A DNA stretch of 48,102 nt from Lachnospiraceae bacterium (lineage in GTDB: Bacteria > Bacillota > Clostridia > Lachnospirales > Lachnospiraceae). Shown piece by piece: positions 1 to 5,413 of the stretch (its first letter is position 1; every line of letters begins with the position of its first letter). Both the position numbers and the translations under genes were made by a program. The notes beneath the pieces were generated by a model. That model did no database searches, was not told the origin of the DNA, and saw nothing but the letters and a program-made list of their open reading frames with translations. The DNA is taken from the NCBI GenBank assembly GCA_015057375.1, contig SVEM01000011.1, positions 1-48,102 of the forward strand, in the 5' to 3' direction.

Positions 1-357
1 TGTGTTTGTATGCCAAAATAGTTTGATTAGCTTACCTGCATCTTCAAGGTCACCACGGCTAAGACGCTGAACCTCAACGACTAATACTGCAGAAATGGCA
101 GGAGATTCAATCAGCCTTAACAGCTTCTGTATTTCGGGGCGGTCCTTTAATGTTTCTCCGGAAGCAACTTCACGGAAAATATTTGATTCTGGTATAGTAT
201 CGTTCATATTACGAAGACACCATTCGTTGAGTATTGTTTCGTGTTTTAAAAGAACTTCATCAACACTCATAGTTGGATCATCAGAACGAGATTTTCTGAG
301 ATAAATCAAAACGGACTCTTTTGAAAAGTCACGTGCGTTATAATAATCATTGTACAT
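1..357 (-). CDS. int: Large serine recombinase (prophage integrase), N-terminal part, runs off left edge
   Basis: The leftward reading frame opens at ATG 357, behind a TGGAGGG ribosome site at 364-370, and stays open for 119 codons to the window edge. It shows the N-terminal resolvase fold of large serine integrases: YLRKSRSDD near residues 19-27 with the likely Ser nucleophile, REVASGETLKDRPE in the middle, and VEVQRLSRGDLEDAGKL near the end. Such enzymes join attP to attB without host factors and need a directionality factor to excise. The zinc-ribbon and C-terminal DNA-binding parts lie outside the window. Its C-terminus points to the left prophage border, where attL and the missing 3' half of cotJC are expected. 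Family assignment is firm; activity cannot be judged from this fragment. Confidence 0.88.
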   Translation of the reverse strand, partial: MYNDYYNARDFSKESVLIYLRKSRSDDPTMSVDEVLLKHETILNEWCLRNMNDTIPESNIFREVASGETLKDRPEIQKLLRLIESPAISAVLVVEVQRLSRGDLEDAGKLIKLFWHTNT

Positions 358-413
358 ATTGAACCCTCCAATTAATAATATTAAAAAAAGGTAAAAAAAT
401 AACACCTATTCAA

Positions 414-468
414 AAGCGGTGCAATATGTTACAATATTCTTGCTTAGGGGATATTGTAAGCACCGCTT
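414..468. promoter_or_regulatory. Long bulged hairpin upstream of int
   Basis: AAGCGGTGC (414-422) pairs with GCACCGCTT (460-468), and TTACAATAT (429-437) pairs with ATATTGTAA (451-459). The only interruptions are a 6-nt bulge and a 13-nt loop. No T-run follows on the plus strand and only a weak one on the minus strand, so it is not a typical terminator. It lies in the divergent int/540 intergenic region and could be a structured leader, a small RNA or a protein-binding site; which one cannot be told. Confidence 0.5.
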
Positions 469-480
469 ATGATATTCGTT

Positions 481-512
481 ATGGTCCTGGTTTGATGCTG
501 GGACCATTCTTT
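481..512 (+). terminator. Rho-independent terminator-like hairpin
   Basis: ATGGTCC (481-487) and GGACCAT (501-507) form a perfect 7-bp stem with a 13-nt loop, followed by TCTTTT. No annotated gene is transcribed rightward into it, so it would end either a short untranslated RNA starting near 400 or readthrough from outside. Gene 540-1169 starts 28 bases further on. Confidence 0.55.
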
Positions 513-539
513 TAAATAATTACATAAGGAGTAATTTGT

Positions 540-1169
540 ATGGTTGTTGAAAATGTTGTTGCTGTCTCAGTTTTATATGGCACTATGTTCCTTTGTGTTT
601 TTATCAAATTTATACATAAGGCTATGGTTGATAAAAAATTATTTAAACAAGTCAAATTCTGTATGCAACCGATAAAGAAGAGGAATACCTGGGACGATAG
701 CTTGTTTGATATAATACTACACAAACAGTCAACTATTCAGATAGACTCTAAATATCGCATTACGATAGATGATAAAATAGTTATAAATGATATCATAACT
801 GATTTCCACAGAAATATGACTAATCTATATTTTAATAATCAGCTTAATACATCAAAATATCTGCTAAATATGGATGAAGTAGAATACTTCATGTTTAATT
901 TATATGAATTTTTAAAAGCAAATACATATGAAAAAGAATTTGCCGGATATGTAATGTTTAATTATGTTAATAAAGTTGATGAATGGACATCATGTTATTC
1001 GTTAACTGAACAAGGCATAATATATTATAAATTGAATTATATTACATCAGTATATTTAAGAAAATACAGGCTAATAAATAAAATTTACAATATAAACAAT
1101 TATAATGAACATGAGGAATGTATAAAAGGGAAAATAGATAAAAGAAAGATATATATGTATATGCCGTAA
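540..1169 (+). CDS. Hypothetical membrane-anchored protein in lysogeny module
   Basis: A 209-residue protein with an AAGGAG ribosome site 8 bases before ATG 540. Residues about 3-25 are a single hydrophobic segment (VVAVSVLYGTMFLCVFIKF), followed by a basic stretch, so the rest probably sits in the cytoplasm. The remainder is rich in Asn, Tyr, Ile and Lys and I recognise no domain. The gene is very AT-rich compared with the early operon and sits between integrase and repressor, facing the repressor and ending at a shared terminator. That position is typical of lysogeny-expressed extra genes such as superinfection-exclusion or abortive-infection proteins, but this is inference from place only. 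Being next to int, it is also a possible excision factor. Confidence 0.65.
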   Translation: MVVENVVAVSVLYGTMFLCVFIKFIHKAMVDKKLFKQVKFCMQPIKKRNTWDDSLFDIILHKQSTIQIDSKYRITIDDKIVINDIITDFHRNMTNLYFNNQLNTSKYLLNMDEVEYFMFNLYEFLKANTYEKEFAGYVMFNYVNKVDEWTSCYSLTEQGIIYYKLNYITSVYLRKYRLINKIYNINNYNEHEECIKGKIDKRKIYMYMP

Positions 1170-1200
1170 AATCTATCTAACTCATCTATGTTTATAAAAG

Positions 1201-1224
1201 CCTTAGAGAAATCTAAGGTTTTTT
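1201..1224. terminator. Bidirectional terminator between convergent genes
   Basis: CCTTAGA (1201-1207), loop GAAA, TCTAAGG (1212-1218) and then six T form a perfect terminator for the gene ending at 1169. Upstream bases AAAAG give a T-run on the other strand, so it can also end the repressor transcript, whose stop codon overlaps it at 1223-1225. Confidence 0.8.
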
Positions 1225-1930
1225 ACAATTTTCCTCTTAACTCTACAACCTTACCAAGAATTTTGACTGGTATATCATTTATATCCTGCTTGGTAAACAT
1301 CATTGGTTCGTATTTGGGGTTGAGTGATTGTAATCCAATACCACTGGAGTATTTGTTTAATCGTTTACAAGTAGCATCCTGACCATTAACAAGAGCTATT
1401 ACAATGTTGCCAGCATCTGCATCATCCTGTTTGCGAACGATAACAACATCGCCGTCGCATATTCTTGGTTCCATAGAATCGCCTTTTATTTTAAGTCCAA
1501 AGAACTCTCCAGACATGGCCATTTCTTGAGTAATTTCTTCATAATCAATAATATTTTCAATAGCTTCAATAGGAAGTCCTGCAGCGACGCGTCCAAGGAC
1601 AGGAATAAGAATACCGTTGGATTTTTTTTGAGTAGGTAATTCATACAAATAATCTGATCGTAAGTTATCATCTGAGCTCGGTGCTCTTTCTTTTGAAACA
1701 TCTAATCCCATTAACCATGATTCGCTAACATCAAGAGCTTTTCCTAAAACAACTAACTTATCTTGACTGGGTTTGGTTTTACCAGCAACATATTGACTTA
1801 TATCTGATTTATTCATTTTGACGCCTAATTTTTCGCAGTAAGGTAATACTCTTTTAAGAATATCAACCTGACGAAGATTACGTTCAATCATTATTTGCTG
1901 TAAGCGAGATGATGTAGTTTCCTTTTTCAT
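1223..1930 (-). CDS. CI/LexA-type prophage repressor (HTH + S24 self-cleaving domain)
   Basis: A 235-residue repressor that should keep the prophage silent. Residues about 8-75 form an XRE-like helix-turn-helix (LRQVDILKRV, KSDISQYVAGKTKPS). Residues about 105-230 are an S24/LexA peptidase with cleavage site A117-G118 in VLGRVAAGLP, nucleophile Ser152 in GDSMEP and general-base Lys189 in ATCKRL. Prophage induction by RecA after DNA damage is therefore expected. ATG 1930 was chosen over 1948 because GGGAGGA lies just before it and inside the longer version. The gene diverges from the Cro-like gene at 2092. A promoter overlapped by an imperfect operator suggests it controls itself. Confidence 0.9.
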   Translation of the reverse strand: MKKETTSSRLQQIMIERNLRQVDILKRVLPYCEKLGVKMNKSDISQYVAGKTKPSQDKLVVLGKALDVSESWLMGLDVSKERAPSSDDNLRSDYLYELPTQKKSNGILIPVLGRVAAGLPIEAIENIIDYEEITQEMAMSGEFFGLKIKGDSMEPRICDGDVVIVRKQDDADAGNIVIALVNGQDATCKRLNKYSSGIGLQSLNPKYEPMMFTKQDINDIPVKILGKVVELRGKL

Positions 1931-1950
1931 AATATATTCCTCCCGCACAT

Positions 1951-1979
1951 AGTGTACAGTATTTTGAACAAAAATTCAA
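1951..1979 (-). promoter_or_regulatory. Repressor gene promoter
   Basis: On the minus strand TTGAAT (1979-1974), 17 bases and TACACT (1956-1951) form a sigma-A-like promoter 21 bases before the repressor start codon. The operator-like sequence 1954-1969 covers the spacer and the -10 box. Confidence 0.6.
1954..1969. promoter_or_regulatory. Prophage operator, imperfect copy
   Basis: Read on the minus strand this is GTTCAAAATACTGTAC, matching the perfect copy at 2302-2317 in 13 of 16 positions. It lies within the repressor promoter, the place expected for autoregulation. Confidence 0.6.
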
Positions 1980-2020
1980 GACATAAAACATATAAAGTTA
2001 AAAAAATTGAATTTTTTGTG

Positions 2021-2049
2021 TTGACATATATAAAATCCCGTTGTAAGAT
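2021..2049 (+). promoter_or_regulatory. Early (lytic) promoter
   Basis: TTGACA (2021-2026), a 17-base spacer and TAAGAT (2044-2049) point rightward to the Cro-like gene and the early operon. A perfect operator begins 8 bases after the -10 box, over the expected transcription start. Confidence 0.75.
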
Positions 2050-2056
2050 AGAGGTA

Positions 2057-2072
2057 GTTCAAGATATTGAAC
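2057..2072. promoter_or_regulatory. Prophage operator, perfect palindrome
   Basis: GTTCAAGATATTGAAC has 6-bp perfect arms and a 4-bp centre. It overlaps the early transcription start, so a bound repressor would block the early promoter. Confidence 0.75.
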
Positions 2073-2091
2073 GAATAAAGGAGGTGGAATA

Positions 2092-2325
2092 ATGTCTTTT
2101 GATTACAGTAAGTTAAGAGGACGAATTGTAGAGATTTTTGGCAACCAAGGTGCATTCGCAAGGGCTATGGGATGGTCCGAGAGAACATTATCTTTAAAAA
2201 TGAATGGCATAAGAGCGTGGAAGCAGACAGATATTTGCAAGGCTGTAAAACTGTTGCACCTTAATGAAAACGATATACAGCTATATTTTTTTACAATTCA
2301 AGTTCAAAATATTGAACAAAAATAA
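2092..2325 (+). CDS. Cro-like DUF739 family phage regulator
   Basis: A 77-residue helix-turn-helix protein of the DUF739 phage family, recognisable from YSKLRGRIVEIFG, FARAMGWSERTLSLKMNG and the ending NDIQLYFF. The family sits opposite CI-like repressors and probably acts as Cro or antirepressor. The ribosome site AAGGAGGTGG precedes ATG 2092 by a few bases. It is the first gene after the early promoter. Its last codons contain a perfect copy of the operator palindrome (2302-2317), so coding and regulatory sequence overlap there. Confidence 0.85.
   Translation: MSFDYSKLRGRIVEIFGNQGAFARAMGWSERTLSLKMNGIRAWKQTDICKAVKLLHLNENDIQLYFFTIQVQNIEQK
2302..2317. promoter_or_regulatory. Prophage operator inside the Cro-like gene
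   Basis: GTTCAAAATATTGAAC is a perfect palindrome with the same 6-bp arms as 2057-2072. It lies within the final codons of the Cro-like gene, 245 bases downstream of the first copy, a distance that would permit looping or a roadblock to transcription. A further half-site, TTGAAC, is at 2384-2389. Confidence 0.65.
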
Positions 2326-2372
2326 CATGAAATAGTAACACATATAAATAATCAAATTCATTGTAGAGTATG

Positions 2373-2624
2373 TCAATAGCATTTTGAACAAGGAACCAAA
2401 TTTCGTTCCTCAGCCTCTTCCAGAGTTGTTTTATAAAAGTGGCCATTGCCGCAATTTGTACGATGGTAGCATTTGCCTGTTTTTGTAACATAGACATAAT
2501 TTTCCTCTTTTTCATCATCCGAATTGTTTTCATCAAGAATACTGTAACCAGTATTACGGGATGTGTAATAAATAGATGAGGTTTTTGGGGTGGTGAGAAG
2601 ATGTACAAGAACCTGAGAAAAGCA
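2373..2624 (-). pseudogene. Remnant of a Cys/His-rich C-terminal domain protein
   Basis: This minus-strand frame is open but has no ATG, GTG or TTG start. Its C-terminal half reads as a real protein end: VYVTKTGKCYHRTNCG, then TLEEAEERNLVPCSKCY and stop. That arrangement (YHRxxC ... TLEEAxxxGLxPCxxC) is a common small zinc-binding C-terminal domain of secreted or membrane Firmicutes proteins. The 5' half is gone and the frame loses sense near 2590, beside a broken regulator on the other strand. I read it as a scar of recombination, not an active gene. The region 2326-2721 holds no intact gene. Confidence 0.5.
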
Positions 2625-2701
2625 TTAGCTGACAAGAATATTACATTGAAGAGTTGATTAATTATCACAAACAAGCCAATAAGCATAAAGATGATATATG
2701 A
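2601..2701 (+). pseudogene. Broken small regulator (XRE-like N-terminus joined to an unrelated tail)
   Basis: Behind GGTGAG an ATG at 2601 opens MYKNLRKALADKNITLKS and stops at 2655-2657. The beginning resembles small XRE regulators (MYKNLxxxLxxKxIT). In the next frame from 2648 a second piece, EELINYHKQANKHKDDI, ends at 2701, just before the next gene. The two pieces look like the beginning and end of genes joined by a deletion. Confidence 0.4.
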
Positions 2702-2721
2702 AATGATTTAGGAGTGAAACT

Positions 2722-2883
2722 ATGGCAAAAAGTAAATACGAAGTAGCCGGAACAGAAGTATTTGAAAGCGATAACTACATAATAAGGGTTCATCATCCAA
2801 AGTTAAGCGCACAGGAGCACGATCGCCGGATAAAACAAATTAATGATGCAGCAGTAGCACTACTGATGAGCATACATATTTAA
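2722..2883 (+). CDS. Small conserved phage protein
   Basis: A 53-residue protein starting MAKSKYEVAGTEVFESDNYI, with a TTAGGAG ribosome site 8 bases before ATG 2722. The sequence EVAGTEVFESDNYIIRVHHPKL followed by a basic helix (HDRRIKQINDAAVALL) resembles a small ORF common near the start of early operons in Clostridia prophages. No function is known to me. It is the first intact gene after the recombination scar at 2326-2701. Confidence 0.7.
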   Translation: MAKSKYEVAGTEVFESDNYIIRVHHPKLSAQEHDRRIKQINDAAVALLMSIHI

Positions 2884-2905
2884 AAACTAAAGGAGGAACA
2901 GAAAA

Positions 2906-3298
2906 ATGAAAAAGAAATTATTTATCAGCTGTCCGATGAAGGGCAGAACAGAGGAGAACATCAGAAAGAGCATGGAAAAGATGCACAAGATGGCTGAAAT
3001 TGTGTTTGAGCAGGAACTGGAGGTTATACCGTCATATGTTGAAGATAATCCACCTGAAAACACAAACCAGGCAATATGGTATCTTGGAAAATCTGTGCAG
3101 TTGTTAGCTGAGGCTGATTTCTTTATTGGTGTAGATTGGAACGAATTCTTCAAAGGATGTTCGGCGGAAAGAGCTATAGCAAGAGATTATGGAATCAGAA
3201 GTACATACGTCAATATGTATGAAATAATGCCTGATGCAAAAGAAGTAGAGCATGAGTATTACGAAACTGCAAAAACATGTAACCCAGGAGGAATGTAA
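2906..3298 (+). CDS. DUF4406-like phage protein (nucleoside deoxyribosyltransferase fold)
   Basis: A 130-residue protein beginning MKKKLFISCPMKGRTEENI, with AAAGGAGG before the start. The ISCPMKG opening and the later ADFFIGVDW and GCSAERAIARDYGI motifs match DUF4406, a small family related to nucleoside 2-deoxyribosyltransferases, where the Asp and the GCxxE segment line a nucleotide pocket. In phages it may act on nucleotides or nucleotide signals, but its substrate is not established. It is followed 6 bases later by the HNH gene, consistent with one operon. Confidence 0.7.
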   Translation: MKKKLFISCPMKGRTEENIRKSMEKMHKMAEIVFEQELEVIPSYVEDNPPENTNQAIWYLGKSVQLLAEADFFIGVDWNEFFKGCSAERAIARDYGIRSTYVNMYEIMPDAKEVEHEYYETAKTCNPGGM

Positions 3299-3304
3299 AA
3301 AATA

Positions 3305-3658
3305 ATGGACCCATGTGTAAAGTGTGGTGCACCGGGACACGTTCATCACATAGTGTTTAAAAGTCACGGTGGACTTGATAACAAAATGAATTTAATAAAT
3401 TTATGCCCGATGCATCACGAATTGGGACCAGACGCGCCGCACAAATCAAGAAAAGCGGATTTGGAACTTAAAGAGGCGCTGCAGGAGGAATACTTTGAGT
3501 TGTTTGACGAAGAGGAATATACGATAGAGCAGATATCGGAACTGATAGGAATAAGTAAGAAGAAAACAGAAAAAGCATTTCTCAAGGTTAATCAGTATGC
3601 AGGTATCTTTCAGAAGGAAGATATCATCAGAAGGCTGATGGGAGGAAGATTGTATTGA
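3305..3658 (+). CDS. HNH endonuclease-like protein
   Basis: A 117-residue protein with an N-terminal HNH nuclease core: CVKCG (residues 4-8), HVHHIVFKSHGG (12-23), a central Asn in NLINLCPMHHE (30-40). This is a complete beta-beta-alpha metal finger with a CxxC/CxxH zinc knuckle. The C-terminal part (IEQISELIGISKKKTEKAF) looks like a helix-turn-helix. Early-operon HNH proteins of this size cut or nick DNA during replication or act as homing enzymes. Position far from terS/terL argues against the packaging role some HNH proteins have. The next small gene overlaps its stop codon. Confidence 0.8.
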   Translation: MDPCVKCGAPGHVHHIVFKSHGGLDNKMNLINLCPMHHELGPDAPHKSRKADLELKEALQEEYFELFDEEEYTIEQISELIGISKKKTEKAFLKVNQYAGIFQKEDIIRRLMGGRLY

Positions 3659-3792
3659 AAAAGGTCACATGCAGGGATTGTGTTAAATGGGACATATGCA
3701 TGGAGAGGTCAAGACAAATAGTGTGTACATTATTTTATAAGAAAGGAGGTACTAAAGATGGAAAGATTAACAAAAAGAAACCCCAGAGGTGA
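3655..3792 (+). CDS. Tiny Cys-rich phage protein, TTG start
   Basis: A 45-residue frame starting with TTG 3655, overlapping the HNH stop codon, with GGGAGGAAG in range as ribosome site. The product contains CRDC, a second Cys in DICMERS and another in IVCTLFYKK, a pattern like the many small zinc-knuckle proteins of Clostridia phages. It overlaps the next gene by 35 bases, which is long, so the true end or even the existence of the gene is uncertain. Confidence 0.45.
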   Translation: MKKVTCRDCVKWDICMERSRQIVCTLFYKKGGTKDGKINKKKPQR

Positions 3793-4084
3793 AGCATATT
3801 ATCCGTATTGTTTTAAGGAGAACACCTGCGCCGGCAATGGAAGAAATGATAAATGTAATCATTGTTCATTTGATTATCGGATTTGTGATAAGTTAGCAGC
3901 TTATGAAGATATAGGGCTTGAGCCGGAACAGATTATAGAGATGGACAGGCTTTACTTTGAAAAGTGCAGAGAAGTTAACAAGTTAAAAAATAAGTTGAGA
4001 AGGAGGGAGAGTAAAATGCCGATAAGATTTTATGCGTGGCTTTATGAGTGGTTTAGAATACCTACTATTGCAAAAAGGAGATAA
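3758..4084 (+). CDS. Small phage protein with LAAYEDIGLEPEQI motif
   Basis: A 108-residue protein with the opening MERLTKRNPRG, a Cys cluster (CFKENTC, CNHCSFDYRIC) and the segment KLAAYEDIGLEPEQI that is widespread in small proteins of Firmicutes phages. The second half is a basic helix (FEKCREVNKLKNKLRRRES) and ends with aromatic residues. The ribosome site AAAGGAGGT lies before ATG 3758. The Cys cluster suggests a zinc fold; the role is unknown. Confidence 0.7.
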   Translation: MERLTKRNPRGEAYYPYCFKENTCAGNGRNDKCNHCSFDYRICDKLAAYEDIGLEPEQIIEMDRLYFEKCREVNKLKNKLRRRESKMPIRFYAWLYEWFRIPTIAKRR

Positions 4085-4089
4085 CGCAG

Positions 4090-4374
4090 ATGAAAAATCC
4101 AATAGGAGATATTTATGTTATCGAATGTAAAAAGTGTGGATTTATAGGTTGGAGCTTAAAAAATAGAGATTCATGTATCAGATTTTCGACTGAAAATGTA
4201 AGAGCTACAGGCATTACAGGAAGTTGTGATGGGGAAGTGATATGTGAGACAGTTCCTGAAAGAGACAGGAGGTTAAGGATTGAAGCAGCCAAAAAAATTA
4301 ACCAGGACACAAAAAGAACTTGTATCAAAAGCAGGACTGGTAGCATCAAACTGGATGCTATTAACAGAGGATAA
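4090..4374 (+). CDS. Small Cys-containing hypothetical phage protein
   Basis: A 94-residue frame with AAAAAGGAGAT before ATG 4090. Its first 55 or so residues contain VIECKKCGFIGWSL and SCDGEVICE, consistent with a zinc-ribbon fold. The last 30 residues overlap, in another frame, a well-recognised DUF6906 gene (4280-4432), so that part is forced by the overlap and is poor in hydrophobic residues. Either the two genes truly overlap by 95 bases or this one lost its original stop. Function unknown. Confidence 0.55.
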   Translation: MKNPIGDIYVIECKKCGFIGWSLKNRDSCIRFSTENVRATGITGSCDGEVICETVPERDRRLRIEAAKKINQDTKRTCIKSRTGSIKLDAINRG

Positions 4375-4432
4375 TATAAGCATCACTATTGTACATAAGA
4401 GCAGTGGAAATAAGAAAGTGATAATGAAGTAA
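4280..4432 (+). CDS. DUF6906-like small phage protein, TTG start
   Basis: A 50-residue protein from TTG 4280, with GGAGG 7 bases upstream. The sequence KQPKKLTRTQKELVSKAGL, then NWMLLTEDNISITIVHKSSGNKKVI matches a family of about 50 residues found in Firmicutes prophages (DUF6906): a basic helix-turn segment followed by a short beta-hairpin. The recognisable sequence outweighs its shortness and unusual start. A hairpin follows directly after the stop. Confidence 0.65.
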   Translation: MKQPKKLTRTQKELVSKAGLVASNWMLLTEDNISITIVHKSSGNKKVIMK

Positions 4433-4458
4433 GGGAGTGCATGAATGTATGCACTCCT
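4433..4458 (+). terminator. Hairpin without T-run
   Basis: GGGAGTGCAT (4433-4442) pairs with ATGCACTCCT (4449-4458) around a 6-nt loop. It begins right after the stop codon at 4432. No T-run follows, so it may protect or process the message rather than end it. Confidence 0.4.
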
Positions 4459-4486
4459 AATCAAACAAGGAAGGAGATATGTATAG

Positions 4487-4726
4487 ATGAAGAACACATT
4501 GTCAGATTTAAATAATTATCTTTTTGAAGCTATAGAGCGCCTGAATGATGATAGCCTCAATGAAGAAGAACTTAATAAAGAAATAAAGAGAAGTGAGACA
4601 GTTCAGAAGATTGCCGGGACCATAATAGCAAATGGAACATTGGCACTGCAGGCCAGGAAACATTTGGATGAGTACGGACAGGGAGACAAGGTAGAGCTTC
4701 CTATGTTGGGTGTTACAAGCAAATGA
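4487..4726 (+). CDS. Conserved small phage protein (KxxETVQKIAGTIIANGTLAL type)
   Basis: A 79-residue, mostly helical protein starting MKNTLSDLNNYLFEAIERL with AAGGAGATAT upstream. The segment RSETVQKIAGTIIANGTLALQARK and the ending GDKVELPML resemble small early-operon proteins in Clostridia prophages, of unknown role. The frame is not finished at the TGA stop (4724-4726): it continues without another stop for 25 codons that would encode a Leu/Glu/Lys coiled coil (see 4727-4804). The present protein therefore lacks a C-terminal extension that relatives may have. Confidence 0.7.
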   Translation: MKNTLSDLNNYLFEAIERLNDDSLNEEELNKEIKRSETVQKIAGTIIANGTLALQARKHLDEYGQGDKVELPMLGVTSK

Positions 4727-4804
4727 CTGCTTAAAGAAAATGAAGAGCTAAAAGAAACGGTTAAAAATCTTCAGAACAGAATTAAGAAACTGGAGGACTG
4801 GTAA
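4727..4804 (+). other. In-frame coiled-coil extension behind a TGA stop
   Basis: Directly after the TGA of the preceding gene and in the same frame, 25 sense codons encode LLKENEELKETVKNLQNRI and a short tail ending LEDW, then TAA at 4802-4804. The heptad pattern is that of a coiled coil. The ribosome site of the next gene, GGAGG, lies in its last codons and the next ATG starts one base after the TAA, so it reads like an old gene end. Nonsense mutation or low-level readthrough (stop context TGA CTG) are both possible. Confidence 0.5.
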
Positions 4805-4805
4805 G

Positions 4806-5411
4806 ATGTATGGCCATAAATACACTGATGAAGAGAAAACTTTTATGGAAGCATATGTTCCGGGACATAGTTACAAGGAGATTCAGAAGGCTTTTACTGA
4901 CAGATTTAGATGGGGAATAACTGTAGGTCAAATTAAATCATATATAGGAAGTAATAATTTGAATACCGGAAGAACCGGACGTTTTGAAAAAGGGCATATA
5001 CCAAGTAACAAGGGCAAGAAGATGTCAGCAGAGTTATATGAAAAAGCAAAGCCTACAATGTTCAAAAAAGGACATGTTCCATCAAATTATAGACCTGTAG
5101 GCAGTGAAAGAATAACTAAAGACGGATATATAGAGATTAAGATAGCGGATTCTAGAAAATGGGCTCTGAAACATAGAGTGATTTGGGAGTCTGAAAATGG
5201 GAATATACCTAAAGATTGCAATATCGTATTCCGAGACGGGAATAGGAAGAACACTAATATAGATAATTTGATGATGGTAAAAAAAGGTGTAATAGCTGTC
5301 TTAAACCATACAGGTATGTGCAAACATAAGGAAGCAAGAGAAACAGCAATAAGGTTGTCAGAGCTAAAAATTGAAACTGCAAAAGCAAAAAGGAGAAAAA
5401 AGGAGGAATAA
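4806..5411 (+). CDS. HNH homing-type endonuclease
   Basis: A 201-residue protein. The N-terminal third (TDEEKTFMEAYVPGHSYKEI) looks like the helical DNA-binding part often preceding phage HNH enzymes. The centre has KGHIPSNKGKKMS and KGHVPSNYRPVGSERITKDGYIEIKI. The HNH core follows as KHRVIWESENGNIPKDCNIVFRDGNRKNTNIDNL (residues about 121-154), in which the His, the N in DGN and the Asn before IDNL fit the HNH_3 type. The C-terminus is a basic helix. The start is coupled to the preceding reading frame. Such genes are often free-standing mobile elements inside phage operons. Confidence 0.8.
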   Translation: MYGHKYTDEEKTFMEAYVPGHSYKEIQKAFTDRFRWGITVGQIKSYIGSNNLNTGRTGRFEKGHIPSNKGKKMSAELYEKAKPTMFKKGHVPSNYRPVGSERITKDGYIEIKIADSRKWALKHRVIWESENGNIPKDCNIVFRDGNRKNTNIDNLMMVKKGVIAVLNHTGMCKHKEARETAIRLSELKIETAKAKRRKKEE

Positions 5412-5413
5412 CC

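Noticed and set aside
95-304. Rightward reading frame of 69 residues at the left edge
   Set aside because: It lies fully within the leftward serine integrase gene, which has clear motifs and a ribosome site.
358-480. Sigma-E-like GAATATT elements upstream of int, which would suit sporulation control
   Set aside because: No matching -10 sequence stands at the required 14-15 bases, so sporulation-specific transcription of int is not supported by this stretch.
2348-2376. Leftward promoter-like TTGACA-17-GATTAT antisense to the Cro-like gene
   Set aside because: The -10 box is poor and no gene or RNA follows leftward before the Cro-like gene; chance is likely in AT-rich DNA.
2291-2686. Leftward frame of 131 residues across the scar region
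   Set aside because: The sensible Cys/His-domain sequence is in another minus-strand frame; this one is a hydrophobic shadow.
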